DNA of 64,000 nt from DASPNH01 sp035626675 (GTDB lineage Bacteria; Desulfobacterota; Binatia; UBA1149; CAITLU01): assembly GCA_035626675.1 (NCBI GenBank), contig DASPNH010000167.1:1-64000 (forward strand), given 5' to 3'. Positions 15,223-24,827 of this stretch are shown here, in pieces. Made by a program: the position numbers and the translations under genes. Numbering within the stretch: the stretch's first letter is position 1; each line of letters starts with the position of its first letter. The notes beneath the pieces are model-generated. The model ran no database searches, was not told where the DNA came from, and worked only from the letters and a program-made list of their open reading frames with translations.

Positions 15223-15576
15223 ATGAAGAGGATCAAGACGTTTCTGACCCTGGCCGCCGGCGCCGTGCTGTCGAGCCCGCTGCTGGCAACGATGGCGCAG
15301 GCGCAGGATCACGACGATGCGGCGGCGGTTGCTGCGGCTGTCGGTGCGGGAGCTTCCGGCATGATGGCCATGGGTGCCGGCATCGCCATCGCCGGCGCGG
15401 CATTCGGTTGCGCGCTCGGTCAGGGCCGCGCCGTGGCGTCGGCCATGGAATCCATCGGTCGCAACCCGAACTCGGCCGATCGCATCCAGACCCCGATGAT
15501 CATCGGTCTGGCCATGATCGAGGCCCTCGCGATCTACGCCCTCGTGATCGCATTCCTGCTGCAGGGAAAGATCTAG
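15223..15576 (+). CDS. atpE: ATP synthase F0 subunit c with N-terminal presequence
   Basis: A 117-residue proteolipid. Mature c subunits have about 75-90 residues; the extra part here is a signal-peptide-like leader (MKRIKTFLTLAAGAVLSS..., to about residue 28, ending ATMAQAQ). The two-helix hairpin follows: a Gly/Ala-rich helix, the polar loop GRNPNSADRIQ, and the second helix MIIGLAMIEALAIYALVIAF with the ion-binding glutamate. Glu is followed by Ala, not Ser or Thr, so the Na+-binding pattern is absent and a proton ring is likely. GGAG lies 8 bp before the ATG. It is the last gene before an intrinsic terminator. Confidence 0.94.
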   Translation: MKRIKTFLTLAAGAVLSSPLLATMAQAQDHDDAAAVAAAVGAGASGMMAMGAGIAIAGAAFGCALGQGRAVASAMESIGRNPNSADRIQTPMIIGLAMIEALAIYALVIAFLLQGKI

Positions 15577-15582
15577 TAGGCC

Positions 15583-15633
15583 GGGGACTGCGCACCAACT
15601 TTTCCGCCCTGGGAAAAACTGGTGCCTGTCCCC
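15583..15633. repeat. REP-like imperfect palindrome
   Basis: A 51-bp imperfect inverted repeat. The ends are GGGGAC and GTCCCC, with inner arms CACCA/TGGTG and CTTTTCC/GGGAAAA around a short loop. A related palindrome lies at 38067-38102. It sits in the gap after atpE and upstream of the terminator. Confidence 0.6.
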
Positions 15634-15652
15634 TGTCCTCATCCCTATTCGG

Positions 15653-15689
15653 CGGCGGGGGGTGAACATTCCCCGCCGTCTTTCTTTTT
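15653..15689 (+). terminator. Intrinsic terminator after the atp operon
   Basis: Stem CGGCGGGG/CCCCGCCG (15653-15660 and 15671-15678) with a 10-base loop, followed by TCTTTCTTTTT. A textbook Rho-independent terminator for atpE. It ends 12 bp before the next ATG. Confidence 0.85.
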
Positions 15690-15700
15690 GAGGTGTCCTC

Positions 15701-16162
15701 ATGACCACCGACCTGCGCGACTACAAGAAGGAATGCCTGCTCGACGAGCATCGCTCCCTGTCTACCTTCGTCGAGAAGGAAATCGTCATGACGACGGTGG
15801 CCAAGCTCGTGTGCATCGTTGCCTGGCTGGTAGGCGTTCTCGTCGCGGCACGCAGCGGCGACGGCGGCGACGTGCTGCCGCCGGTGGCGATAGCCGTGGT
15901 GGCGTTCTGGTCGGTGGACGTGCTGTATGCGTACTACGGCCTCATCTACAAGATGCGCCGTCTTCGAGTCCGCGAGTGGCTCGAGCTGCTGCCTCGCGCC
16001 AACGACACCGAGCTCGTGTCGTGCCGGACCCCGGCGAACCCCTTCGACGGCCTTTCGCGCGACGAGAAGATCGGCGCCTTGACGTCGACGCTGGCGAGCC
16101 CTGCGGTGTCCGGGCTGTACCTGGCGTTGCTCCTGCTGCTGCTCCTGCAGCTCGCGTTGTGA
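15701..16162 (+). CDS. Hypothetical membrane protein
   Basis: A 153-residue protein of unknown function. It has three hydrophobic segments (about 30-50, 58-80 and a very Leu-rich C-terminal one, 135-153). The cytoplasmic loop contains RLRVREWLELLPRAND. The start ATG at 15701 follows AGGTG closely behind the terminator of the atp operon, so it probably has its own promoter or is read through. It is convergent with pyrE, with no gap between the two stops. I do not recognise a family. Confidence 0.6.
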   Translation: MTTDLRDYKKECLLDEHRSLSTFVEKEIVMTTVAKLVCIVAWLVGVLVAARSGDGGDVLPPVAIAVVAFWSVDVLYAYYGLIYKMRRLRVREWLELLPRANDTELVSCRTPANPFDGLSRDEKIGALTSTLASPAVSGLYLALLLLLLLQLAL

Positions 16163-16720
16163 TCAGCCGGCCGCGTCCACGATCTGCGCACGAGTGGTGA
16201 GCGTTTCGACCACGGCGCCGCGGGCAGCAAGCCGCATCAGCCCATCCTCCTCTTGACGGTCCACGACGGTCACGATCAACGCCACCTTGCCGCCGGCCGC
16301 CTCCACGGCATCGATCGCCGCCAGCGTCGAGCCGCCCGTCGTGACGACGTCCTCGAGTAGCGCGATCTTCGCGTCCGCTCGGAAACGCCCATCCAAACGC
16401 TGCGCCGTGCCGTGGTCCTTGACGTCCTTGCGGACGAAGAATCCATCCAGTGCGTAGCCGCGTCCTGCCGCCGCGGACAGCGCCAGGCTGACGAGTGGAA
16501 CCGCACCGACCGCCATCCCGCCGACCAGCGTGATGCCATGCTCGATCAGCCGGTCGCAAAGCATCTCGCCGACGAGGCGCGCTCCTTCGGCACGAAAGAC
16601 CGTCTGCTTGACGTCCACGTAGAAATCGCTTTCGCGGCCGGAAGCGAGACGGAACACGCCTTTCCTGTACGAGAGCTGGGCGATCAGGCGCGGCAGGGCT
16701 GCAGCGTTGGCGGCGCTCAC
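16163..16720 (-). CDS. pyrE: Orotate phosphoribosyltransferase
   Basis: A 185-residue type I phosphoribosyltransferase that makes orotidine 5'-monophosphate. The PRPP-binding motif ALLEDVVTTGGST is intact, the flexible-loop region VRKDVKDHGTAQ is present, and SDFYVDVKQTVF is typical of the N-terminal part. The GTG start at 16720 overlaps the stop of the upstream hydrolase gene (GTGA), so translation is probably coupled. It is the last gene of the acyl-CoA dehydrogenase, hydrolase, pyrE operon. Confidence 0.92.
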   Translation of the reverse strand: MSAANAAALPRLIAQLSYRKGVFRLASGRESDFYVDVKQTVFRAEGARLVGEMLCDRLIEHGITLVGGMAVGAVPLVSLALSAAAGRGYALDGFFVRKDVKDHGTAQRLDGRFRADAKIALLEDVVTTGGSTLAAIDAVEAAGGKVALIVTVVDRQEEDGLMRLAARGAVVETLTTRAQIVDAAG

Positions 16721-17610
16721 GAGGCCACTCCCAGAAAGCTTCCGAGATGCCCCATGAAGACCTCGAAGCGATCATGGTGCACCCAGTGGCCCGCCTTCTC
16801 GACTTCGGCATAGGTGTAGTCGCGAAAGAACGTGGCCCGTCCGTCCGTCACCGGATTGGAAGCCCAGCTCTCGGCGCCGCGCACCAGAAGCACCGGGCTC
16901 TGGATGCGTCCCCACAGCCGCTGCACGCCTTCGACGTCATACCGGTAAGGCCCCCAGGCCCGCACGTAGTTGTCGAACTTCCAGGTGTAGTTGCCGTTCT
17001 CCAGGCGCACCACGCCGTGGATCGTCAGGTGCTTGGCCATCGCGGGCGACAGATGCGGATTGGCGCTTCGCATGCGCGCCTCGGCATCGGCCAGCGAGGC
17101 ATACTCGCGCGGCTTGCGGCCGGGCAGGCTCTGCATCGTCTCGATCCAGGTCTGCATGCGTTCTTCGATGGGCTTGCCCTGCACGTCCTTGATGAGCTCG
17201 GGGGGCGGTCCCAGGCCTTCGATCGCGCAAACCTTGACGAGGTTCTGCGGGTAGATGCCCGCGTAGTGCAGAACGATGGCCCCTCCCAGCGAGTGCCCGA
17301 CCAGCGTCACCGGCGCCTCGCCGACGTGACGAAGGAGCTGCGCCAGGTCCAGGACGTATTCGGGCATCCCGTACTGCGAACCGATTGCCCAGGCGGAGTC
17401 GCCGTGCCCGCGCAGGTCGGGTGCGATCACGTGGTAGTGCTTTCGCAGGCGCTCGGCGACGAAATCCCAGTTGCGGCAGTGATCCTGCCCGCCGTGCACG
17501 AGCACGAGTAGCGGCTTTCCTTCGCTGCCGTAGTCGACGTAGTGCAGCCGCAGGCGCTGGGAGAAGAAGGAATGCGAAGTCGGTCCCATTCCGCCGGCTG
17601 CTTCCGTCAT
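16717..17610 (-). CDS. Alpha/beta-hydrolase
   Basis: A 297-residue alpha/beta-hydrolase-fold enzyme. The oxyanion region is VHGGQDHCRNWD, the nucleophile elbow is GHSLGG, and the catalytic histidine is in KAGHWVHHDRF. The acid is probably in the VLLVRGAESW strand region. The length fits epoxide-hydrolase or haloalkane-dehalogenase-like and general esterase members, and substrate cannot be told. It starts 9 bp after the stop of the acyl-CoA dehydrogenase and overlaps pyrE by 4 bp. Confidence 0.85.
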   Translation of the reverse strand: MTEAAGGMGPTSHSFFSQRLRLHYVDYGSEGKPLLVLVHGGQDHCRNWDFVAERLRKHYHVIAPDLRGHGDSAWAIGSQYGMPEYVLDLAQLLRHVGEAPVTLVGHSLGGAIVLHYAGIYPQNLVKVCAIEGLGPPPELIKDVQGKPIEERMQTWIETMQSLPGRKPREYASLADAEARMRSANPHLSPAMAKHLTIHGVVRLENGNYTWKFDNYVRAWGPYRYDVEGVQRLWGRIQSPVLLVRGAESWASNPVTDGRATFFRDYTYAEVEKAGHWVHHDRFEVFMGHLGSFLGVAS

Positions 17611-17619
17611 ACGGTCCCC

Positions 17620-18762
<1,143 letters not shown>

Positions 18763-18897
18763 TCGTGCATCGCCTCCTGGGCTCGGTCGCCCGGCATGTA
18801 GGCCGAAACGGCACCGGTGTCCATTTGGCGCTCGCGCAGCGATGGAAGTTGCGCGACAGCCTGCTTAGGCTCGCTCCGCACCGCGAGAGCGGATCGT

Positions 18898-19800
18898 ATG
18901 AACTCGACACGGCGAACCAATCTCCTGCTGCTCGCGGGCCTGGTCGTGGGCGCGGTGCTGGCGACGGCCGGATTGCTGCGCGATGCCGAAACCAGCATTC
19001 CGGCGGCACTGGACCAGGGCGCCATCGCGACCGTCAACGGTCGTCGCGTTCCTCGCACGCGTTTCGAGCAGGCCATCGCGTTGATCGAACGCGAGCGTGG
19101 GCGTCCGGTCACGACCCAGGAGCGGCAGCGCGCGCTCGACCGCATCATCGACGAGGAGCTGCTGGTACAGAAGGCCCAGGCGCTCGGCATCACCGAGTCC
19201 GATCGCAAGCTGCGCGCCGACATCGTCGCTTCGGTGCTGGATTCGGTCGCTGGCCAGAGCCGGACCGTACAGCCGTCCGAGCGCGAGCTGCGGCGCTTCT
19301 TCGAGGACAATCGCACGGTCCTGGCCGGCCCCGGTCAGCTGCGCATCGAGGCGATCTTCTTTGCCAGCGCACGCCCCGACGCTCGCGAGCGGGCTTTCGC
19401 GGCCGCCGCGCGGCTTCGTGCGGGCGAGGCCGCCGACGTCGTCCGGCGCGAGCTCGGCGACGCGCCGGCGGTCGAGGTGCCTTCGGTCGCGCTGCCGGCG
19501 ACGCGCCTGGCCGAGTATGTCGGTCCGACCGCGGCCACGATCGTGCCCAACCTGACGGTCGGCGACGTCAGCGACCCGATCGGCGGCAGCGACGGCTATC
19601 GCGTCGTGATCCTGCGGGAGCGCGAGGAATCGCAGGCGACGTTCGAATCGATGCGCGAGCAGGTTGTCGCCGAGTACCGCCGCCGCGCCGCCGACGACGA
19701 GGTGACCCGTTATCTCGACGAGCTTCGCCGCGGTGCCGAGATCGAGGTCGTCCGGGACGTCGCCGAAGGGGCCAAGGTCGGGCTGGACGTCCGGCAATGA
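18898..19800 (+). CDS. Parvulin/SurA-like peptidyl-prolyl isomerase
   Basis: A 300-residue protein. One N-terminal membrane anchor or signal (about 9-26), then a SurA-N-like helical region (TVNGRRVPRTRFEQAIALI, RALDRIIDEELLVQKAQALG), then a PpiC-type domain (about 140-255) ending DVSDPIGGSDGYRVVILRERE. It probably helps fold envelope proteins. I chose ATG 18898 over the longer frame because the hydrophobic anchor begins there. Its stop overlaps the start of the next gene (ATGA), which argues for coupled translation with the HupE-like protein. Confidence 0.82.
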   Translation: MNSTRRTNLLLLAGLVVGAVLATAGLLRDAETSIPAALDQGAIATVNGRRVPRTRFEQAIALIERERGRPVTTQERQRALDRIIDEELLVQKAQALGITESDRKLRADIVASVLDSVAGQSRTVQPSERELRRFFEDNRTVLAGPGQLRIEAIFFASARPDARERAFAAAARLRAGEAADVVRRELGDAPAVEVPSVALPATRLAEYVGPTAATIVPNLTVGDVSDPIGGSDGYRVVILREREESQATFESMREQVVAEYRRRAADDEVTRYLDELRRGAEIEVVRDVAEGAKVGLDVRQ

Positions 19801-21014
19801 CGAAGCGCGTGCGATCGGCTCCGTGCTTGCTGGCCGTTTGTATCCTCGTCTTCGCTCCATGGCGCAGCGCCTCGGCTCATGAGCGAAGTGCCAGCTACTC
19901 GCGCTGGCAGCTGGATTCCGTGGGTGCGTCGCTCCAGCTTCGCATCGGTGAGCGCGAGCTGACCCGCCTCCCGGAATCCGCGCTGCCGTCGCCGCAGCGC
20001 GAGCAGCGACTCGCTGGCGTAGTGGCCGAATCGCTGCGGGCGCGCCGCGGCCAGACCGAGTGCTCTGCACGTGCCGGCCCTCTGGAAGCCGAAGCGCAGG
20101 GAAGGATGATGCTGGCGATCCGTCTTTCCTGTCCCGGCGAAGGAATGCTCGAGATCGAGAGCGCTCTGCCCGAGATGCTCGGCGTTCCCCATCATCATTT
20201 CGCCCATATCACCGACGAGCAGGGCGCCAGTCACGAGATTCTGCTGCACGCCGAAAGGCCGCGCTGGCGACAACCGCACCATGGAACTGGCGGCGGCGAG
20301 CCGATGCGGCGCGCGTTCACGCTGGGGCTGGAGCACATCCTCGGCGGCTACGACCACCTCGCCTTCGTTGCCGGCCTGGTGCTGGCCGCTGCGGGGCTGT
20401 CGCAAGTCGCGGCAGTCGTCACCGGATTCACCGCCGCACACAGCATCACGCTGGCGCTGGCCGCCCTGGCTCTGGTGCGACCCGTCGGCGCCGGTATCGA
20501 GATCATGATCGCGTTCTCCATCGCGGTGCTGGCCATCGAGAACCTGATGTCCGCGTCGATGGGCAGTAGCCGGCGCTACGCCGTCCTTACGTTGCTGGCG
20601 CTGGCGGCTCCGGCAATAGCGTACTCCGCTTCGGGTGGCGTGCGGATCGATCCGCTGTTCGCCGTTGGCATGACGCTCTTCTCGTCGTGCTATCTGCTGC
20701 TGGCCGCGGGCTCGCCGCTGGCGGCGCGCCTGCGCTGGGTCGTCGCTTTCGTGTTCGGGCTGCTGCACGGGTTCGGCTTTGCCGGCGCGGCCATGGACGC
20801 GCAGTTCTCGCAGTCCTCGCTCCTGGTGACGCTGCTCGGCTTCAATCTGGGTGTGGAGGCAGGGCAACTCGCGATCGTCCTGCTGCTATGGCCACTGCTG
20901 GCAGCTGCGCGCCGAACACTCCGCCACGGCTATGCTCTCTACGTGCTGGAGCCGGCCTCCACGGCGCTGCTCGCAGCATCGACGTGCTGGTACCTGACGC
21001 GAATCTTCGGGTGA
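19797..21014 (+). CDS. HupE/UreJ-family membrane protein
   Basis: A 405-residue protein with a signal peptide (to about residue 28, ending SASAHE), a periplasmic domain of about 120 residues, and a C-terminal block of about seven membrane helices. Conserved HupE/UreJ_2 features are LGLEHILGGYDHLAFV, FTAAHSITL, GLLHGFGFAGA and FNLGVEAGQL. HupE and UreJ proteins are Ni or Co permeases or accessory proteins, but the UreJ_2 subfamily is mostly uncharacterised. Start ATG 19797 overlaps the isomerase stop. The isomerase could be a dedicated folding factor for the periplasmic domain. Confidence 0.85.
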   Translation: MTKRVRSAPCLLAVCILVFAPWRSASAHERSASYSRWQLDSVGASLQLRIGERELTRLPESALPSPQREQRLAGVVAESLRARRGQTECSARAGPLEAEAQGRMMLAIRLSCPGEGMLEIESALPEMLGVPHHHFAHITDEQGASHEILLHAERPRWRQPHHGTGGGEPMRRAFTLGLEHILGGYDHLAFVAGLVLAAAGLSQVAAVVTGFTAAHSITLALAALALVRPVGAGIEIMIAFSIAVLAIENLMSASMGSSRRYAVLTLLALAAPAIAYSASGGVRIDPLFAVGMTLFSSCYLLLAAGSPLAARLRWVVAFVFGLLHGFGFAGAAMDAQFSQSSLLVTLLGFNLGVEAGQLAIVLLLWPLLAAARRTLRHGYALYVLEPASTALLAASTCWYLTRIFG

Positions 21015-21065
21015 GAAGGCGGGTTGCGCCGACGCAATCTTCAGCCTTGCCGGCGTCGCAGGGTA

Positions 21066-21102
21066 GCGGCCGGCGAAGGCACTTCTCGTGCCCGCCGGCC
21101 GC
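21066..21102. terminator. Bidirectional hairpin between convergent genes
   Basis: Arms GCGGCCGGCG and CGCCGGCCGC with an inner GGCAC/GTGCC stem and a short loop. It lies between the HupE-like gene (plus) and the penicillin-acylase homologue (minus). It lacks a T-tract on either side. Confidence 0.5.
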
Positions 21103-21127
21103 AACATCGGACTCTGGAAGTCAGGCT

Positions 21128-24100
21128 TCAGTCCAGCCGCACCGTGGCCGGCAGACACACACGATCCGCCTTGCGAACCGTCTGCGACTCGCTGCCGATC
21201 TCGCTCTCGACCTCGACGCCGAAGGACTGGAACGGCTCGGCGCCCGCGACCTTGCGCGTGCGGAAGCAGGCCAGTGCGCCCGCCGGATCGACGATCTCGC
21301 CGGCCGCGGTTGCGGTGGGCACACAGACCGACTCGAGCCGCACGGCGCGGGCCTGACGGCTGCCGAGGTCGTCGCTCACCGAAATCGGCGCTCGGTCCAG
21401 CTCGCCATCGAGCCTGGCACGGAAGCACTGGTAGCGGTCCACCTCGCCGGCATGCGATTCGCCATCGATTGCGGCCGGTACGCACACCGCATTGCCGGAA
21501 CCGAGACTTACCGTGCCGGTGGCCAGCGCGCTCTGCAGCGCTCCGGTAGCTCCGGCAAACGGCATCTCGCCGCGCTCGCGGCGGGTCTGGTAGCAGGCCA
21601 GATGAGCGCCTTCCCTGTTGGCGGCGACATCGCCCGTCTGGGCCACGTTGCAGATGCTGGCTGCCTTCTGCACGAGCATGTCGGCTTCGTCGGCCTCGCC
21701 GGAAACCGATATCTGCGTGCCGGCCAGCGACTCGGTGCCGGGCGCCGTGCGCGAGGCATAGCATGCGAAGGCGTCGGTCTGGCCGATCTGCACCACCTGC
21801 TGGAACGTCGGCCGGTTGATCCAGTGAATGGCCGGTGCCGTGGTCACGCCCGCGGCGCTGTGACGCACGTCCTCGTCGGCCACCGTGCGTTTCCAATCGG
21901 CGACGTTCGGGCTCGTGAACTCGGTTTCCAGCGCCGCCGCGGCGTCCGAGAGCGAGTCCCACAGCGCCGCGCGGCAGGCTGCGAGCACTCCGCCGCCGCA
22001 GTACGTTCGCGAGAAGCTCCCCGTCACCGGCATGCCCAGCACCTGGCGCAGGTCCTTCATCACGTGACCGTAGGTTCCATCCTGAAACGCCGAGCCGACG
22101 TGGCCCCGGCGATTGCCGTCATCGAAGCCGATGCCGAGATGGTCGATCGCATGCCCGCTGCTTTCGTCGAGCACCGCGCGCGACAGCAGCGGCCACCATG
22201 CATCGATGATGGCAGGCGACTGCGCGTCGTCGTACTGGCCGCTGGCATCCTTGTCGCGGCGGTTGGCGCCGCTGGCCACCCATGCTTCGAGGCGGTCGCG
22301 CATGTCCTGCGCGCGCGGGTCCGCGCCCACCGGCGCCGTCTCGCCCAGCACCTGGAGCACGATCGGTAGCACGTCCTGACCGCGCAGGTCGCAGGTGCCG
22401 GCGTCTTCCATCGCGTCGATCATGTCCGTGCGCACGGCGCCGCCGGCGGCCACCAGAGGCTCGACGCGCACGTCGAACATGCGGCTGCGGTAGGTCGGGC
22501 CGTACGAGAAGTTGCGATCATTGGCGCGGAAGCCCGGCGCCTGCTTGTTGTTCCACGACGTCAGGTAGCCTTCGGGAGGATTGAGCGTCCATGGCTGTTC
22601 GGGAAGGGTCAGGAAGCCGCTCCAGTCGAAGCGCCCATCGCCCCATGCCGGCAGATAGGGATCCACGCCCTGCGCACGCTTCGGGCACAGGCAGGAGTGC
22701 TGATAGCCGATGTCGCGGGCGTCGATGTAGAACCAGTTGAAGGTGTAGTCGACCTGATCGCCCATCGCCTGGCGGAAGGCATCGAAACCGCCCGCCATGA
22801 AATCGGGATCGTTGATGTTGCGGAAACCGAGTGCCGAGCCGAGCTCGTTGCGATAGGTCGACCGCAGCGTGGCGACGGCAATGGGCGTTCCGTCTACGAG
22901 CGTGCCACGTGCGATGAGCGGGCCGTAGTGCTGGGTGCGTTCGACGCGCCACGAGTAGACGAGCTGGGTCGGGCCGCCCGGCAGACCGCCGGCCGTGGGC
23001 TTGGTGACCTGCACGTGCTGGTAGGTCTCGATCGGCTCGCAGATGCCGTTTCGCAGGTAGCCCATCGAGGACGTCGTGGCCGGTAGTCCGAGCGGCTCGC
23101 ACAGGCGCAGCACGAACTGATCGACGTTGTCGCCGCCGGCCGAGGTCGCCGACCACGCATAGTCGTTGCCGCGGCCGAGCTGGACGAACAGGTCGGTGCC
23201 GGCGAAGGAAACGCCGCGTGCCGAGATGCCCGGGCCGTGCACGTCCTTCTCGACCAGGAGCTGCGGGATGAAATAGCCGGTCTGCGGGCCGAACACGGCG
23301 ATCGGGCGCCCGCTCTGCGTGTGCGCGCCCGAGATCAGCATCGCGTTGCTCATCGCCCCGGCGCCCAGGCCGAGGCCGTCCAGGCCGTCGGCGAGATCCT
23401 CGAGCTGCTCGAGCACCGGATCACCGGCCGGATCGATGGGAACCAGGCTGGCGCAATCGATGTCCGGATGCGCGTCGGCATCGACCGGGCCGAGATCGGA
23501 CATGTACGGAAACGGCGTGCGCGAAGTCGTCGGAGCCTCGGGGTCGTCGATGAAATGCAGATCGTCGAAGATCGTGCGCGCCTCGACCGCGCTGCCGACC
23601 TCTGCCGCCAGGCTCTTGAGACCGCAGTGGTTGCGAAGCTCGCCGCCGCCGCCCTTGCCGAAGATGCCGCCGACCAGGGCCGCGATCGCCACGACGTCTT
23701 CGGGCACGAAGTCCTCGAGCACGATCTGCAGCGCCTCGTACTCGGCGGGCCTGAGCAGAGGGTTGACGCGTGCCTCGGCGATATAGGCGTTGACGCCGGC
23801 GATGTAGTTCAGGAGATCCTGCTCCATCGCAGGCCCCTCGGGCGTGCCGTCGCGGATCGCCGTCAGCTGCGCCGTCAGGTCCTCTTCCTTGTACGGCGCG
23901 ATGGCGATCTGCTCCTGGTCCATGTGCAGGTTGGCTTCGGAGGGTCCGAGGAATTCGGCCATCCGCCCTCGCCCGACGTGGCGCAGAATGTCCATCAGGA
24001 ACAGCCGGTCTTCGGCGGTAGCGTAGCCCTGGCCGAACATCGTCGCCGCACGGGTCTCGCCGTAGATGTGGGGGACCCCGAAGCTGGCGTCGCGGATGAT

Positions 24101-24451
24101 GGTGACGCCCGGCGTCGGCGAGTAGGTGCGGTCGATATCGTCGTCACGAACGCCGAAAGACGCGTCCTTGAAGAATTCGAAGATGCGTTCCTCGGAGAGC
24201 CCCGGCGAGTTGTAGACGAGGTCGCCGTACATCGAGAGCTGGTCGAGCACGTGCGGCGGCATCGTCCCGCCCTGAGCTGCGATCGCTTCGGGCCCGTTCA
24301 GCACGCCGTCCTGTCCCGGCGGTACGATGTTGAGGAAACCGCCAGCGTCATCGAAGCCCCGGTAGTTACCGGCGGTCTGGGCCTGGGCCGCGGCACTGCC
24401 GAGTGTGGCTACGGCGACGGCCAGGGCAGTCGCGACGAGAGATTCTTTCAT
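21128..24451 (-). CDS. Secreted penicillin-acylase-family protein with four Cys-pair modules
   Basis: A 1107-residue Ntn-hydrolase-fold amidase homologue (penicillin amidase, AHL/PvdQ acylase family). Signal peptide to about residue 24. The alpha-chain region has TPGVTIIRDASFGVPHIYGE and GYATAEDRLFLMDILRHVGRGRMAEFLG, both typical. The probable nucleophile is Ser368 in GAMSNAMLISGAHTQSGRPI. The residue before it is Met, where the family usually has Gly, so self-cleavage is likely but not certain. FGPQTGY replaces the usual NDPHL. Residues 889-1107 hold four tandem ~56-residue modules with Cys pairs at 897/934, 953/990, 1009/1043 and 1062/1099 and a CVPA-type end. The start ATG is at 24451. Substrate is unknown. 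Confidence 0.85.
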   Translation of the reverse strand: MKESLVATALAVAVATLGSAAAQAQTAGNYRGFDDAGGFLNIVPPGQDGVLNGPEAIAAQGGTMPPHVLDQLSMYGDLVYNSPGLSEERIFEFFKDASFGVRDDDIDRTYSPTPGVTIIRDASFGVPHIYGETRAATMFGQGYATAEDRLFLMDILRHVGRGRMAEFLGPSEANLHMDQEQIAIAPYKEEDLTAQLTAIRDGTPEGPAMEQDLLNYIAGVNAYIAEARVNPLLRPAEYEALQIVLEDFVPEDVVAIAALVGGIFGKGGGGELRNHCGLKSLAAEVGSAVEARTIFDDLHFIDDPEAPTTSRTPFPYMSDLGPVDADAHPDIDCASLVPIDPAGDPVLEQLEDLADGLDGLGLGAGAMSNAMLISGAHTQSGRPIAVFGPQTGYFIPQLLVEKDVHGPGISARGVSFAGTDLFVQLGRGNDYAWSATSAGGDNVDQFVLRLCEPLGLPATTSSMGYLRNGICEPIETYQHVQVTKPTAGGLPGGPTQLVYSWRVERTQHYGPLIARGTLVDGTPIAVATLRSTYRNELGSALGFRNINDPDFMAGGFDAFRQAMGDQVDYTFNWFYIDARDIGYQHSCLCPKRAQGVDPYLPAWGDGRFDWSGFLTLPEQPWTLNPPEGYLTSWNNKQAPGFRANDRNFSYGPTYRSRMFDVRVEPLVAAGGAVRTDMIDAMEDAGTCDLRGQDVLPIVLQVLGETAPVGADPRAQDMRDRLEAWVASGANRRDKDASGQYDDAQSPAIIDAWWPLLSRAVLDESSGHAIDHLGIGFDDGNRRGHVGSAFQDGTYGHVMKDLRQVLGMPVTGSFSRTYCGGGVLAACRAALWDSLSDAAAALETEFTSPNVADWKRTVADEDVRHSAAGVTTAPAIHWINRPTFQQVVQIGQTDAFACYASRTAPGTESLAGTQISVSGEADEADMLVQKAASICNVAQTGDVAANREGAHLACYQTRRERGEMPFAGATGALQSALATGTVSLGSGNAVCVPAAIDGESHAGEVDRYQCFRARLDGELDRAPISVSDDLGSRQARAVRLESVCVPTATAAGEIVDPAGALACFRTRKVAGAEPFQSFGVEVESEIGSESQTVRKADRVCLPATVRLD

Positions 24452-24827
24452 CGGTCACCTCTGGAGAAAGGCTGCGTGGCTTCGACTCTTGGGCGCCTCC
24501 CGACACGGCTGTCAACAGCCCTCCGTCTGCGCCAGCTGATCAGAAAAAAGCGCTCGCCCTCGTCTGCTCCGGATGAGAAATGGCCCGCGGCCCCCAGCCA
24601 AGTGGCTGGAACAAAACCAGAATTGTCTGCGTCGAGCATTCACCCTTTCAGCCATTCCACTTTCCTGCGACGTCGGCGCGGAGCGCCCTCAGCCCCCTTG
24701 CTAGCGGCGAAAAATCGCTCTTACAGTCGTGTCAGTCGTGCTCACTGTGGATATGCGCCACTGGGGGGTGAAGACACGGCCAGTTCGCCCGCGGCAGTCC
24801 CGCGGCAGTGACACGGAGGGGACCTCC
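24452..24827. promoter_or_regulatory. Divergent spacer, acylase homologue / CehA-like gene
   Basis: A 376-bp divergent spacer that must hold both promoters. The segment 24700-24760 is less GC-rich, and cagtcgtgtcagtcgtg at about 24724-24740 is a short direct repeat (gtcgtgtca/gtcgtgctc). I see no gene or clear consensus promoter. GGAGGGG at 24815-24821 is the ribosome-binding site of the following gene. Confidence 0.4.

Noticed and set aside
15223..15576. Na+-binding ATP synthase c subunit
   Set aside because: The Glu in helix 2 is followed by Ala, and the Ser/Thr and Gln pattern of Na+-type rings is not seen.
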